63,028 nucleotides of DNA from an uncultured Phocaeicola sp. GTDB lineage: Bacteria; Bacteroidota; Bacteroidia; Bacteroidales; Bacteroidaceae. The translations under genes and the position numbers were made by a program. Within the stretch, counting starts at the first letter, position 1, and each line of letters opens with the position of its first letter. The notes under the pieces were generated by a model. That model was not told where the DNA came from. It saw only the letters and a program-made list of their open reading frames with translations, and made no database searches. The stretch spans positions 1-63,028 of the forward strand of contig CALUJS010000011.1 of the NCBI GenBank assembly GCA_944321015.1, given 5' to 3'. This document shows, in pieces, positions 26,729-36,067 of the stretch.

Positions 26729-29700
26729 ATGACACATCTAGTGAGAGAACGCAGGACAAGCGTGAAGAGGCTGTTGCTCTCTTCCGCCGTGTGCCTGATG
26801 TGCACATCCTATGGATTTGCACAAAGCCGTCAAGTGACGCTGAACCTGAACGACGTGACCATCAAGGAAGCCATCGAAACGCTGAAAAAAGAAAGCGGCT
26901 ATTCCGTGTGGCTCAATCTGAAGGACATGGAACTGAACAAACGTGTATCCGTACAGGCACGCAACGAGGACATCGCCAAGGTGTTGGAAATCATCTTCCA
27001 CGGGCAGAACATTGCCTACACCATAGACGACAAGCTAATCAAAATTCAGCCTAAGGCCACCGGCCAACCCCAAAAACGCATCAAAGGAAAAGTGGTGGAC
27101 GCCAACACCAAAGAGCCGCTGACAGGCGTCACCATCCGCGTGGACGGACGCCCGACGGGCACCGTGACCGATGTGAACGGCGAATATGAGTTGAGCGTGG
27201 CACCGGACGAATATCTGATTGTGTCCTATCTGGGCTACGACCAGGAACGGGTGCGCGTTCCGAACGGACGGGAACAGCTGAACGTGTACCTGACGGACAG
27301 CGCCGTATCACTCAACGACGTGGTGGTGACCGGTTACCAGACCTTGAAGAAGTTCAACGTGACAGGTGCCGTGAACACGCTCAACGAACAGACCATCGAC
27401 CTGCGCGGCAGCGTGGGCCTGAACGGCTTGCTAGAAGGCACCGTGCCGGGCCTGACCGTGTACAACGACCAGCTGCGCATCCGTGGCGGCGCGTCCATCC
27501 AAGCAGGAAACGACCCGCTCATCATCGTGGACGACTTCGAAGTGGAGAAACTGCCTGAGAACATGGACGTGGTGGAGAGCATTACCGTGCTGAAAGATGC
27601 CGCCGCCACAGCCATCTGGGGTTCGCGCGCGGCCAACGGCGTCATCGTCATCAAGACCAAGCAGGGCAAGGCGGGGGACTTCAAGGTGTCCTATTCGGGC
27701 AACTTCAAAGTATCCGCCATGCCCAACCTCGATGACCTGCACCGTGCCAACTCGGCCACCATCGTGGACTATGACCGCGAAGTGTTCATGAAAGACTTCC
27801 TCTATGACGCCATTATGGACACGGAAAACGGCTACTCCCTCTCATACGAAATTCTGAAAGACTACGCACCTACAGGCTCTGTGGCCGACATCCCGGCGGA
27901 AAAGCTGGCCGAGATGAACAGTCGGCTGGATGCGCTAGCGCAGGTGAGCAACCGCAAACAGATAGAAGACTACCTGCTGCGCAACGCTTTCAAGCAGCAG
28001 CACAACATCTCGCTGTCGGGCGGAAACGAGAAGGTGAAATACTATCTCTCGGGCAGCTTCATCGGCGGACACTCGTCCTACGTGGGCGACCAAGACAGAG
28101 AGTTCTACCTCAACTCACGCACCTCGTACAAGTTAAACTCGTTCCTTACCCTTCGTGCCGACCTCAACGCCACCTTCACAGACAACGACAACGGATACAC
28201 CTCGCTATCCAGCGACGTGTACAGCCTCTACCCCTTCCAACCGCTGGTGGACGCGCAAGGCAACCGCGTGTATGACTACTCCTCCACTTTCAGCCATGCC
28301 TACTCTGACCAAATAGTCAACGACTACGGCTACCACCATCTGGGCAAGAACCTGATAGAAGAAGTGGAACTGGCCAACAACCGTACCAAAGGCACCGACA
28401 TCAAGGCACGTCTGGGCGCCGATTTCAAAATCATGGACGGACTGAGCATCTCGGCCGACTACCAGTATGAAAAATACCAAACCACCACGCGCGACCTGAC
28501 CGACATGAACAGCTATGCCGGACGGCACGACATCGACTGGTTTGCCAGTGTGGACGACAACAAACAACTGGTATACAACGTGCCCAACGAAGACTTTCTG
28601 GACCAAAGCCAGACCACGGCCGAAGCATGGATTTTGAAGTTGGGCGCCAACCTGAACCGCAGCTTCGGCGCCAACAAGGAACACTACGTGAACGCCACCG
28701 CCGGTTTCGAGATGCGCAGCCGCCACTCCATGACCGACAGCTGGAGACGCTGGGGTTACAACGACCAGGTATTGTCATGGCAAAGTGTGGATGAAGCCAC
28801 ACTGTCTGAAGACGGCCTCACTTGGTGGAACGGCGACTGGCATTCTTACAGTCCAAGCAGTTACACGTACTTCCGTGACGTGCTCAACAAGGAAATATCT
28901 TACTTCCTCTCCGCCGTGTACACCTACGACAACCGCTACACGTTGAGCGCAAGTATGCGTATTGACGAATCCAACCTGTTCGGCGTGGACGCACGCCACC
29001 GCCGCAACCCCATCTGGGCGGTCGGCCTCAACTGGAACGTGAAAAACGAGAAGTTCTTCCACGCCGACGCTATCAGCACCTTGCTGCTCCGCGCCTCGTG
29101 GGGATTGACGGGAAACTTCGACCGCAGCGGCTCCACCACACCCGTCATGGTGGGACGACTGCAATACATCCCCGCCGTGGGCGACTACGTAACCCGACTC
29201 ACCACGCCGCCTAACCCGAACCTGCGCTGGGAACGCAACCGCGAAATCAACATCTCCGTGGACTTGGGACTGTGGGAGCGCGTCAACGGTACCTTTACCT
29301 ATTATAATAACCACAGCTCCGACCTGCTGGGTACCGCACGACTCGACCCGACCGTGGGCTACACATCAGCACGCGTCAATGCGGCTAACATGAAGAACTA
29401 TGGTTTCGAAATGCAGCTCAACGCCGACCTCGTGCGCACACCAGACTTCACATGGAACATGGGCTTCGTGTTCGGTTACAACAAAAACAAAATCACCCGC
29501 AACAACCTGCGTGAAACCATGGCCTACCTGGACCGTGTTACCGGAACCACGCAATTCGTGGAAGGCTATGCCCGCGAAGCCTTGTGGAGCTACCGATGGG
29601 CCGGACTGGACAGCGAAGGGAATCCGCAAGTGTACAAGGCCGACGGCACCAAAACCAAATATGTGGAGGAACTCACAGCCGACGATCTGGAATACAGCGG

Positions 29701-30220
29701 CACATACCAGCCCAAGTACAGCGGAAGCCTTTCCACCGGATTCCGTTGGAAGAACCTGCAAGCCAACTTCCTGTTCACCTACAACTATGGGCACGTATTC
29801 CGCGTGGAATATCCCAGCATGAACCCGTATAACACCTCGCCCGACATGAGCGAACTGGTGGCCGACCGCTGGCGCGAACCGGGCGACGAGGCGTACACCG
29901 ACATCCCCTGCATTCCTAACGGGCAAACAGAGCTTTTCGATGCACAATATCGCGACTATGCCGCCCGTTATTCGTCGAACAGTATCCGCTCGGGCAACAT
30001 GGTGCGCCTGCGCGAAATCCTGCTCAACTACGAACTACCCTCATCGCTACTGAAGCGCACACCGCTCAAGCGGTTGTCACTCACGGCACAGTTCAACAAC
30101 ATCTGGCTGTGGACAGCCAACCACGAAGGTTACGACCCGGAAGCCGTAGACCCCGTCAGCGGCAGTTTCTCGCTCCCCAACCCGTTCTCGTTCACGGCCG
30201 GCATCAAGATTGATTTCTAA
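26729..30220 (+). CDS. SusC/RagA-family TonB-dependent outer membrane transporter with STN domain
   Basis: A 1163-residue outer membrane protein. In order: a signal peptide (about 1-32, ending GFAQS), a secretin/TonB short N-terminal domain (about 35-105, VTIKEAIETLKKESGYSVWL), a carboxypeptidase-regulatory-like Ig domain (KRIKGKVVDANTKEPLTGVT), a plug (NDVVVTGYQTLKKFNVTGAV) and a 22-strand barrel ending in SFTAGIKIDF. The STN domain lets the transporter signal to FecR. With SusD it imports an oligomer too large for porins. The substrate is unknown because no hydrolases lie nearby. Confidence 0.95.
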   Translation: MTHLVRERRTSVKRLLLSSAVCLMCTSYGFAQSRQVTLNLNDVTIKEAIETLKKESGYSVWLNLKDMELNKRVSVQARNEDIAKVLEIIFHGQNIAYTIDDKLIKIQPKATGQPQKRIKGKVVDANTKEPLTGVTIRVDGRPTGTVTDVNGEYELSVAPDEYLIVSYLGYDQERVRVPNGREQLNVYLTDSAVSLNDVVVTGYQTLKKFNVTGAVNTLNEQTIDLRGSVGLNGLLEGTVPGLTVYNDQLRIRGGASIQAGNDPLIIVDDFEVEKLPENMDVVESITVLKDAAATAIWGSRAANGVIVIKTKQGKAGDFKVSYSGNFKVSAMPNLDDLHRANSATIVDYDREVFMKDFLYDAIMDTENGYSLSYEILKDYAPTGSVADIPAEKLAEMNSRLDALAQVSNRKQIEDYLLRNAFKQQHNISLSGGNEKVKYYLSGSFIGGHSSYVGDQDREFYLNSRTSYKLNSFLTLRADLNATFTDNDNGYTSLSSDVYSLYPFQPLVDAQGNRVYDYSSTFSHAYSDQIVNDYGYHHLGKNLIEEVELANNRTKGTDIKARLGADFKIMDGLSISADYQYEKYQTTTRDLTDMNSYAGRHDIDWFASVDDNKQLVYNVPNEDFLDQSQTTAEAWILKLGANLNRSFGANKEHYVNATAGFEMRSRHSMTDSWRRWGYNDQVLSWQSVDEATLSEDGLTWWNGDWHSYSPSSYTYFRDVLNKEISYFLSAVYTYDNRYTLSASMRIDESNLFGVDARHRRNPIWAVGLNWNVKNEKFFHADAISTLLLRASWGLTGNFDRSGSTTPVMVGRLQYIPAVGDYVTRLTTPPNPNLRWERNREINISVDLGLWERVNGTFTYYNNHSSDLLGTARLDPTVGYTSARVNAANMKNYGFEMQLNADLVRTPDFTWNMGFVFGYNKNKITRNNLRETMAYLDRVTGTTQFVEGYAREALWSYRWAGLDSEGNPQVYKADGTKTKYVEELTADDLEYSGTYQPKYSGSLSTGFRWKNLQANFLFTYNYGHVFRVEYPSMNPYNTSPDMSELVADRWREPGDEAYTDIPCIPNGQTELFDAQYRDYAARYSSNSIRSGNMVRLREILLNYELPSSLLKRTPLKRLSLTAQFNNIWLWTANHEGYDPEAVDPVSGSFSLPNPFSFTAGIKIDF

Positions 30221-30242
30221 CCATTTTATAGCACGAATATTT

Positions 30243-31613
30243 ATGAAGAAGATATATACAATGACACTTGCCGCATGTGGCGCCATCGCCATGACGGCCT
30301 GTAACGACTTCCTCGACACCACGCCCAAGGGCATGGTCATCCCCACCACGGTGGCCGACTTCAAGGGCATCCTCATCGATTCGCCTTGGGCATCGACAGG
30401 TTATCCGCTAGCCAATCTCTGTTCGGATGACGTATTCTACTACGAACCGACGGCCAACAACGTCAACACCAACGCCTACCTCTGGCTGGACAATTTCTAC
30501 AAAGACAGCGAAAGCGACAACGCGTGGAACGACTCCTACGAAGCCATCTACAACATGAACGTAGTCATCGACAACATTATGGATGCCACCGAAGGAACCG
30601 AAAACGAAAAACAAGCCCTCATGGCCGAAGCCAAGGTGCAGCGCGCCTACCTGTTCTGGTATCTGCAAAGCCTCTACGCCAAGGCCTACGACCCAACCAC
30701 CGCAACCAGCGACTTAGGCATCCCGCTCCCGCTGAAGCCTGACCTCGAGGCGCTCCTGTCCCGCTCTACCGTAGAAGAGGGCATCACCCAAATACTGAAA
30801 GACCTCGAAGAAGCCGAGAACCTGCTACCCAAAGTGGCGGCCAATGATTATCGTCCTACCAAAGCCAGCGTGCATGGCCTGCGTGCCCGTGTGTATTTCT
30901 ACATGGGACGCTACGACGATGCATCAGTCGAAGCCGAAAAAGCACTGAGTTACAATAGCGAGCTGTGTGACATGCGTACCTGGGCGTTCATTGACGAAGG
31001 TTTTCCCATCCTGGGCGTAATCAACATGCCTGATGACAACACCGAATCTCCTGAAAAGATATGGTACCGCGCCACGAGCTTCGATATGATGATACAAATG
31101 TTCTGCATCAGCGATGACCTCCAGGCACTCTACGGCGACAAGAAAGACTTGCGGTTCAAGTTCTGGTTCTCGGACATAGCCAACAACGGAAAACCATGGG
31201 AAGACGGGCACGAACGCTATCTGCAAGACCTGAACTACAACATCAGTGTGCCAGAAATGATGCTTATCCGCGCAGAAGCCTTGGCCCGACACGACGACAC
31301 AGCCGCGCTAGACATCCTCAACACACTACGCACATACCGGTTCATGGACGAAGATTATCGCCCGCTCACCACAGCCGACGGACCCAATCTGCTCAGTATC
31401 GTGCTCGACGAACGCCGACGCGAACTGGCCCTCAGCGGCCTACGCTGGCTCGACATGAAACGCCTCTGCCACGAAGGGCTCTATACGCGAACCTTGGAAC
31501 GGGAGTTCGAAGGAACTGTCTATCGACTGGAGCCGAACTCCACACACTACGTGTTCCCCATCTCAGGCCAGGTCATCGCCATGAATCCCAACATCGAACA
31601 AAACCCGCGATAG
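30243..31613 (+). CDS. SusD/RagB-family surface lipoprotein
   Basis: A 456-residue lipoprotein with lipobox AMTAC (Cys at residue 20) followed by NDFLDTTPKG, the usual SusD opening. The helical TPR-like core includes ALMAEAKVQRAYLFWYLQSL, and the C-terminal LDERRRELALSGLRWLDMKR is a SusD hallmark. It acts as the lid of the SusC channel. I start it at ATG 30243 because the signal peptide begins here. Confidence 0.94.
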   Translation: MKKIYTMTLAACGAIAMTACNDFLDTTPKGMVIPTTVADFKGILIDSPWASTGYPLANLCSDDVFYYEPTANNVNTNAYLWLDNFYKDSESDNAWNDSYEAIYNMNVVIDNIMDATEGTENEKQALMAEAKVQRAYLFWYLQSLYAKAYDPTTATSDLGIPLPLKPDLEALLSRSTVEEGITQILKDLEEAENLLPKVAANDYRPTKASVHGLRARVYFYMGRYDDASVEAEKALSYNSELCDMRTWAFIDEGFPILGVINMPDDNTESPEKIWYRATSFDMMIQMFCISDDLQALYGDKKDLRFKFWFSDIANNGKPWEDGHERYLQDLNYNISVPEMMLIRAEALARHDDTAALDILNTLRTYRFMDEDYRPLTTADGPNLLSIVLDERRRELALSGLRWLDMKRLCHEGLYTRTLEREFEGTVYRLEPNSTHYVFPISGQVIAMNPNIEQNPR

Positions 31614-31618
31614 GCTTA

Positions 31619-31647
31619 CAAAGATAACGACAAAAACACTATCTTTG
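31619..31647. promoter_or_regulatory. Facing -7 elements, TATCTTTG on both strands
   Basis: TATCTTTG at 31640-31647 on the plus strand can drive the TlpA-like gene. Its exact complement at 31619-31626 gives the same box on the minus strand, reading into the SusD gene. The 8-bp arms could also form a weak hairpin after susD. Confidence 0.5.
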
Positions 31648-31671
31648 ACCACACATACACGGCAGATTTCT

Positions 31672-31703
31672 AAGTCCGACTCCCGATTTCCGGAGTCGGA
31701 CTT
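31672..31703 (+). other. Perfect 12-bp hairpin in the TlpA leader
   Basis: AAGTCCGACTCC at 31672-31683 pairs with 31692-31703 around an 8-nt loop. No T tract follows on either strand, so it is a structural element in the leader rather than a clear terminator. Confidence 0.6.
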
Positions 31704-31753
31704 AACATCTTCGGAACATAACATGACAACCAACATAATAAACATATAACATC

Positions 31754-32845
31754 ATGAAACACATCATCTATCCTCTCCTGACCGGATTGCTGGCCACAGC
31801 CTGCCAGCCCGGCAACGATTTCACAGTCAACGGCACACTGGCCGAACCGTTTACCGGACAAGTTTACCTTACCTGCATCAAGGACCGACTGACCAAAGTC
31901 GATTCGCTTACCTTGGACGGAGGCACGACTTTCAAATTCACCGGCACAATGGAACGACCGGACTATTATCGCATCATGACCTCACCCCGGACCTATGACG
32001 CATCGCTCATCATCGAGCCGGGCAGCGAATACCACATGAACATACTCGACACGCACGACTGCCAAGTAGAGGTTGTGCGCGGAGGAAAAGAACAGTTGTT
32101 GCTGAATGAGTATGAACAACTCATGATGCCCATTCGCGAGACAGACCAACGCTTGGGCGACGCATACGCCCAAATAGAACGCAGCGACAAACAAAAGACC
32201 GATTCGCTACAGAAACTGATGAGCGACAACTTCCTTGCCCGCGAAGCCACAACAAGGGAATTCATCCTGCAACATCCCCGTACGTTCACAGCCGCCTATC
32301 TAGCAGGCGACCTGCTGCTCTGCACTTATCCCGAACTGAAAGAAGTCCACGAGCAGATCGACACAGCGGCCTACGCCTATAACCACAACTATCTTCGCTT
32401 CAAGGAAAAGTATGAAGAGGCAGCCAGCCGATGGATGCAAGACCGCCCGGCACCGGAGTTTACGACCCGCGACCTCCAAGGACGCGAAGTCAAACTGTCC
32501 GACTTCCGTGGCAAGTATGTGCTGCTCGATTTCTGGGCCAGCTGGTGCGCTCCCTGCCGCAAGCGCGCCAAGGAACTGAAAACCATCTATAGTGATTTGC
32601 AAGCGCGCGGCATCAGCATCTGCGGCATCAGCATGGATGAGGATCGAAAACAATGGGAAGCCGCCACACGCGAAGACGGCATCGTGTGGACCAATACGGG
32701 CGATGTGAAACCCTTCAAAGAAAACCCCATCGCCGCAGCCTACAAAGTCGTGAGCCTGCCGACCCTTTTCCTCATCGGCCCTGACGGCACCATCGTCATG
32801 CAGAATCCCGAAATTGATGATTTGCTGAAGCTGCCCCTGCAATAA
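31754..32845 (+). CDS. TlpA-like thioredoxin lipoprotein with DUF4369-like N-terminus
   Basis: A 363-residue envelope protein with a signal peptide and lipobox LLATAC (Cys16). The N-terminal part (NGTLAEPFTGQVYLTCIKD) resembles DUF4369, and a helical linker follows. The C-terminal thioredoxin domain (about 230-360) has the redox motif WCAPC and the cis-proline loop SLPTLFLIGPDG. It is probably anchored facing the periplasm, reducing disulfides. It follows SusD but has its own promoter and leader hairpin. Confidence 0.88.
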   Translation: MKHIIYPLLTGLLATACQPGNDFTVNGTLAEPFTGQVYLTCIKDRLTKVDSLTLDGGTTFKFTGTMERPDYYRIMTSPRTYDASLIIEPGSEYHMNILDTHDCQVEVVRGGKEQLLLNEYEQLMMPIRETDQRLGDAYAQIERSDKQKTDSLQKLMSDNFLAREATTREFILQHPRTFTAAYLAGDLLLCTYPELKEVHEQIDTAAYAYNHNYLRFKEKYEEAASRWMQDRPAPEFTTRDLQGREVKLSDFRGKYVLLDFWASWCAPCRKRAKELKTIYSDLQARGISICGISMDEDRKQWEAATREDGIVWTNTGDVKPFKENPIAAAYKVVSLPTLFLIGPDGTIVMQNPEIDDLLKLPLQ

Positions 32846-32852
32846 GGCACAA

Positions 32853-32879
32853 CAAAAACAGCCTCCCGAAGGAGGCTGT
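32853..32879 (-). terminator. Minus-strand terminator of a candidate small RNA
   Basis: A perfect 9-bp stem (ACAGCCTCC at 32858-32866 with 32871-32879) with a 4-base loop (TTCG on the minus strand). On the minus strand it is followed by five T (TGTTTTTG). On the plus strand no T run follows. Confidence 0.75.
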
Positions 32880-33073
32880 CCATTCACATTTTAGAGATAA
32901 TTTTCTATACATACACGTTTCACAACGTCCTCATAGAAGTCATTAAAGAGTATCTTTTCGAAATGGTATCCCTGTTATCACAACAGGACAGGAAAATAGT
33001 TTCCTACAATTAAAGTATTACTAACCATTTTGCCATATAGTAATGGCTTTATCTTCTTACTGTATGACAATTC
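32854..33073 (-). ncRNA. Candidate orphan small RNA
   Basis: A complete promoter (33110-33079) and a terminator (32879-32853) on the minus strand enclose about 220 nt with no credible reading frame (longest ATG-initiated frame 16 codons before the terminator). Inside are the pairings CCTGTT/AACAGG and ATTACT/AGTAAT. No Rfam-like signature was recognised. The transcript is inferred from its signals only. Confidence 0.5.
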
Positions 33074-33078
33074 TGCTG

Positions 33079-33110
33079 CAAATATAAGTCATCTTACTTG
33101 AATTACCAAA
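33079..33110 (-). promoter_or_regulatory. Full promoter TTTG-N20-TATATTTG
   Basis: TTTG at 33110-33107 and TATATTTG at 33086-33079 are exactly 20 nt apart, the best-formed promoter in the window. It begins inside the end of the coiled-coil lipoprotein gene and has no gene downstream of it. Confidence 0.7.
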
Positions 33111-33946
33111 TATCTGGATACGCTCCAGAAGGTATTTGGATTCGTAATCTTCAAAATATATTGTCCTTTTGCATCCTTAATCAAGGAATATGAACCTTCC
33201 GGATGATTAGTTAACAGCTTTGCACTCTTGGAGTATAGCTTAATCTCCCTATCCGTGCGGATATCAATCTGGGTGAAGTAATCTTTATTGAAGTCGTCAC
33301 TTTGCAAAACATCACCTTTTTGAAGAATTTTTTGCTCTTTCAGCTCCGAACGTGTGCCAAAAACAAACCAAGCCGTATTCATCGCCTTCTCTTGCGCAGC
33401 CACAGTTTGCGCTTTCAGTTCGTTCTCGGCAGAGAGGTTTTTGACATCGGTCGTCAAACCGGCCACGGCATCATCCAGTTCGGCTATGCGTATATCCTTT
33501 GCGGCCAATTCGGCTTGCAACGACTTTATCTGCTCTGTCTTCTCGTTCAGTTCGGCTTCAAGGGCAGCAATAGCCTTCTTCAATTCCGCAGACTGATAAC
33601 GGCTGTTCTTCAGTTGCTGCTGAAGCTGGGCCAGCTTCTCACGGTTTTGCGCCATTGTCTCGGTAATCAACTTGAGGTCATCTTTCACCTTTTGGGAAGC
33701 CGATAGATTTTCTCCGTTTTGCTCACGTTGCAAATCCACGCGGCCTTCGGCTTCGTTGATTTTGCGGAAACCTTCCTGAATCTCGTTAAACGTACCCATT
33801 ATCATGTTCAACTCGCCCTCGCGATCGGAAAGCGCCATCTTCAAGGAGTCGTTCTCAGCCTGTAAAGCCTTGCTTCCACGTCCCAATTGCTCACAAGAAG
33901 TCATTAGTGCGATTGCACATACTGACAGCCAAAGTAACTTTTTCAT
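33089..33946 (-). CDS. Coiled-coil lipoprotein of unknown function
   Basis: A 285-residue protein with lipobox LMTSC (Cys18), then a long coiled coil (about residues 25-190) with heptads such as LKKAIAALEAELNEKTEQIK. The C-terminal globular part ends NTFWSVSRYLVIQVR. Probably attached to a membrane and spanning part of the periplasm. It lies 12 bases after rsmI on the same strand. No known family was recognised beyond similar Bacteroides hypothetical proteins. Confidence 0.75.
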   Translation of the reverse strand: MKKLLWLSVCAIALMTSCEQLGRGSKALQAENDSLKMALSDREGELNMIMGTFNEIQEGFRKINEAEGRVDLQREQNGENLSASQKVKDDLKLITETMAQNREKLAQLQQQLKNSRYQSAELKKAIAALEAELNEKTEQIKSLQAELAAKDIRIAELDDAVAGLTTDVKNLSAENELKAQTVAAQEKAMNTAWFVFGTRSELKEQKILQKGDVLQSDDFNKDYFTQIDIRTDREIKLYSKSAKLLTNHPEGSYSLIKDAKGQYILKITNPNTFWSVSRYLVIQVR

Positions 33947-33958
33947 AATTTTGTTGTT

Positions 33959-34663
33959 TTAATATAACGTGTTTGTTTTCTTATTATCCTTTTCATCCTT
34001 CCCCGCCAACACAATCACGATTTCACCTTTCGGCTCGACTTGCCGGAAGTGTTCCGTCACTTCGGCCAACGTCCCCCGTACGGTTTCTTCGTGCACCTTT
34101 GATATTTCACGGCTCACGGCAACCAGACGCTCCGCCCCGAAAAACTCCATAAACTGCGTCAGCGTTTTTACCAAGCGATAGGGCGACTCATAAAACACCA
34201 TCGTTCGCGTCTCCGCCTGCAAAGCGGTCAAACGGGTGACACGCCCCTTCTTCTGGGGCAAAAAGCCCTCAAACGCAAACCGCTCGTCGGGCAGGCCCGA
34301 TGCCACCAAAGCCGGGACGAATGCCGTCGGACCGGGCAGGCATGTCACTTCCACATCGTGGCGGAGGCATTCGCGGACAAGCAAAAAGCCCGGATCGGAA
34401 ATGCCCGGTGTGCCGGCATCGGATATCAACGCCACGTTTTCACCGGCTTTAATACGGTTGACTATGCCTTCCACGGTCTGGTGTTCGTTGAATTTATGAT
34501 GCGACAGCATTGCATTCTTTATCTCGAAATGTTTCAGTAACACTCCCGAGGTACGCGTATCTTCTGCCAGAATCAAATCAACCTCCTTCAACACCCGTAT
34601 GGCACGGATTGTCATGTCTTCCAGATTCCCTACCGGAGTAGGCACTACGTACAGTTTTCCCAT
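33959..34663 (-). CDS. rsmI: 16S rRNA 2'-O-ribose C1402 methyltransferase
   Basis: A 234-residue SAM-dependent tetrapyrrole-methylase-fold enzyme that modifies C1402 in the decoding centre. The opening GKLYVVPTPVGNLEDMTIRA, AEDTRTSGVLLKHF, and SDAGTPGISDPGFLLV are diagnostic. Its C-terminus is shorter than the E. coli protein, as in other Bacteroidetes. Confidence 0.95.
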   Translation of the reverse strand: MGKLYVVPTPVGNLEDMTIRAIRVLKEVDLILAEDTRTSGVLLKHFEIKNAMLSHHKFNEHQTVEGIVNRIKAGENVALISDAGTPGISDPGFLLVRECLRHDVEVTCLPGPTAFVPALVASGLPDERFAFEGFLPQKKGRVTRLTALQAETRTMVFYESPYRLVKTLTQFMEFFGAERLVAVSREISKVHEETVRGTLAEVTEHFRQVEPKGEIVIVLAGKDEKDNKKTNTLY

Positions 34664-34683
34664 CCTTTATATACTTAAAAAAG

Positions 34684-34691
34684 CAAAAGTA
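34684..34691 (-). promoter_or_regulatory. -7 element (TACTTTTG) of rsmI
   Basis: A perfect match on the minus strand, 20 nt before the ATG of rsmI. Confidence 0.6.
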
Positions 34692-34749
34692 GCATATTAG
34701 CGCTTTATGCCAAATTAAATGCCGTGATATTTTAGCCTTATTCAGTTTT

Positions 34750-35913
34750 TTATACGTCTTGCACTCCTGCCGTTCCCGTATCACGAAGAAATTCCCGCAC
34801 GACTTTCGCAACCGTCGCACGGATACGCCCGGCCGCATAAGGCGGACACATGGCCCGTGCCAACGAAACATCCGGCGGATTAATGCCATACACACCTCTG
34901 AATCCGGCCTGCAGCAACACGTCTCCGTCGTTCACCTGTCCGGCAATGAGCACCACGGGCACGTGTCTTCTGCTTGCAGCTTCCAGAATGCCGCCCGGAA
35001 CCTTACCCATCAATGTCTGACGGTCGGCACGCCCTTCGCCGGTAATGACCAGCCCGGCATCTTCCAACCGCGCATCGAAATCGAGCATACGGAGCAACAG
35101 ACTCACGCCGGGCTCCAGCGAAGCATGCAGATAAGCCGCCAAGGCAGCGCCCACTCCGCCGGCGGCACCGGCTCCGGGCAAAAAGGCGACATCGCACCCC
35201 GTGACCCTGCCCGTGACGGATGCGAAGCGGCGCAACCCGGCATCGAGCAAGCCGACCATGCGGGCATCGGCCCCTTTCTGCGGAGCAAACACATGGGCGG
35301 CGCCCTGCGGACCGTAAAGCGGATTGCGCACATCGCAAGCGGCAACCACTTCGCAAGAGCGCAACTCCGGCAACAAGCCGCTCACATCGGCATCGGCCAG
35401 ACAGTTCAACACGCGACCACCTTGTGCCAGCGCCTCTCCCCGTTCATCCGTGAAACGGCAGCCCAAAGCTTGCAACATACCCAGCCCCGCATCGTTGGTG
35501 GCACTCCCGCCCAACCCGACGAACAACCTGCGGCATCCGTGGCGGAGCACGGCGTCGGCCATCAGTTCGCCCAGACCGTAGGTCGTGGTCAGCATCGGAT
35601 TGCGCCGATCCTCCGGCACAAGCGGAAGGCCGCAGGCTGCAGCCATCTCGATGAAAGCCGTCTGTCCGTCGGGCGACAAGCCGTAGGCAGCCTCCAACCG
35701 CTCCATCAACGGCCCGTGGACACAGGCCGTCGTCTTACGCATGAGGCCCGCACGCCGGAGCATCTCCAACATGCCTTCACCGCCATCGGACACCGGCAGG
35801 CAACACACCTCGCACCCGGGCAGCACGTCGTGCACGCCCTCTGCGGCCGCCCGGCCTGCCTGCCACGAGTCAAGACACCCCTTCAGCGAATCGATAGCCA
35901 TCAGTATTTTCAT
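34750..35913 (-). CDS. Glycerate kinase (GlxK/GarK family)
   Basis: A 387-residue kinase that phosphorylates glycerate with ATP. Family blocks are IDSLKGCLDSWQAGRAAAEG, VSDGGEGMLEML, VGLGGSATNDAGLGMLQALG and ITGEGRADRQTLMGKVPGG. I start it at ATG 35913, two codons inside a TTG-initiated frame. Whether 2- or 3-phosphoglycerate is made cannot be told here. GC is high and a long antisense open frame results, which I treat as non-coding. Confidence 0.93.
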   Translation of the reverse strand: MKILMAIDSLKGCLDSWQAGRAAAEGVHDVLPGCEVCCLPVSDGGEGMLEMLRRAGLMRKTTACVHGPLMERLEAAYGLSPDGQTAFIEMAAACGLPLVPEDRRNPMLTTTYGLGELMADAVLRHGCRRLFVGLGGSATNDAGLGMLQALGCRFTDERGEALAQGGRVLNCLADADVSGLLPELRSCEVVAACDVRNPLYGPQGAAHVFAPQKGADARMVGLLDAGLRRFASVTGRVTGCDVAFLPGAGAAGGVGAALAAYLHASLEPGVSLLLRMLDFDARLEDAGLVITGEGRADRQTLMGKVPGGILEAASRRHVPVVLIAGQVNDGDVLLQAGFRGVYGINPPDVSLARAMCPPYAAGRIRATVAKVVREFLRDTGTAGVQDV

Positions 35914-36032
35914 TTGCAATGCGACTTACGTTATTAAATTCATCCCATATCAGCAAGGACGTGTAAAGATAATGCTTTTTCGCTCAAACAAAAAGAGAAT
36001 GCCCGGCAAGCACGCCGTTATGCAAGAATCGT

Positions 36033-36040
36033 TATCTTTG
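36033..36040 (+). promoter_or_regulatory. -7 element (TATCTTTG) of recR
   Basis: A perfect match 27 nt before the ATG at 36068. Confidence 0.6.
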
Positions 36041-36067
36041 CACGTCTTTTAGCCCATTTATTCAAGT

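Noticed and set aside
34759..35937. Long open frame opposite the glycerate kinase gene
   Set aside because: The product has no family features and the complementary strand encodes a well-conserved kinase. High-GC genes produce such antisense frames.
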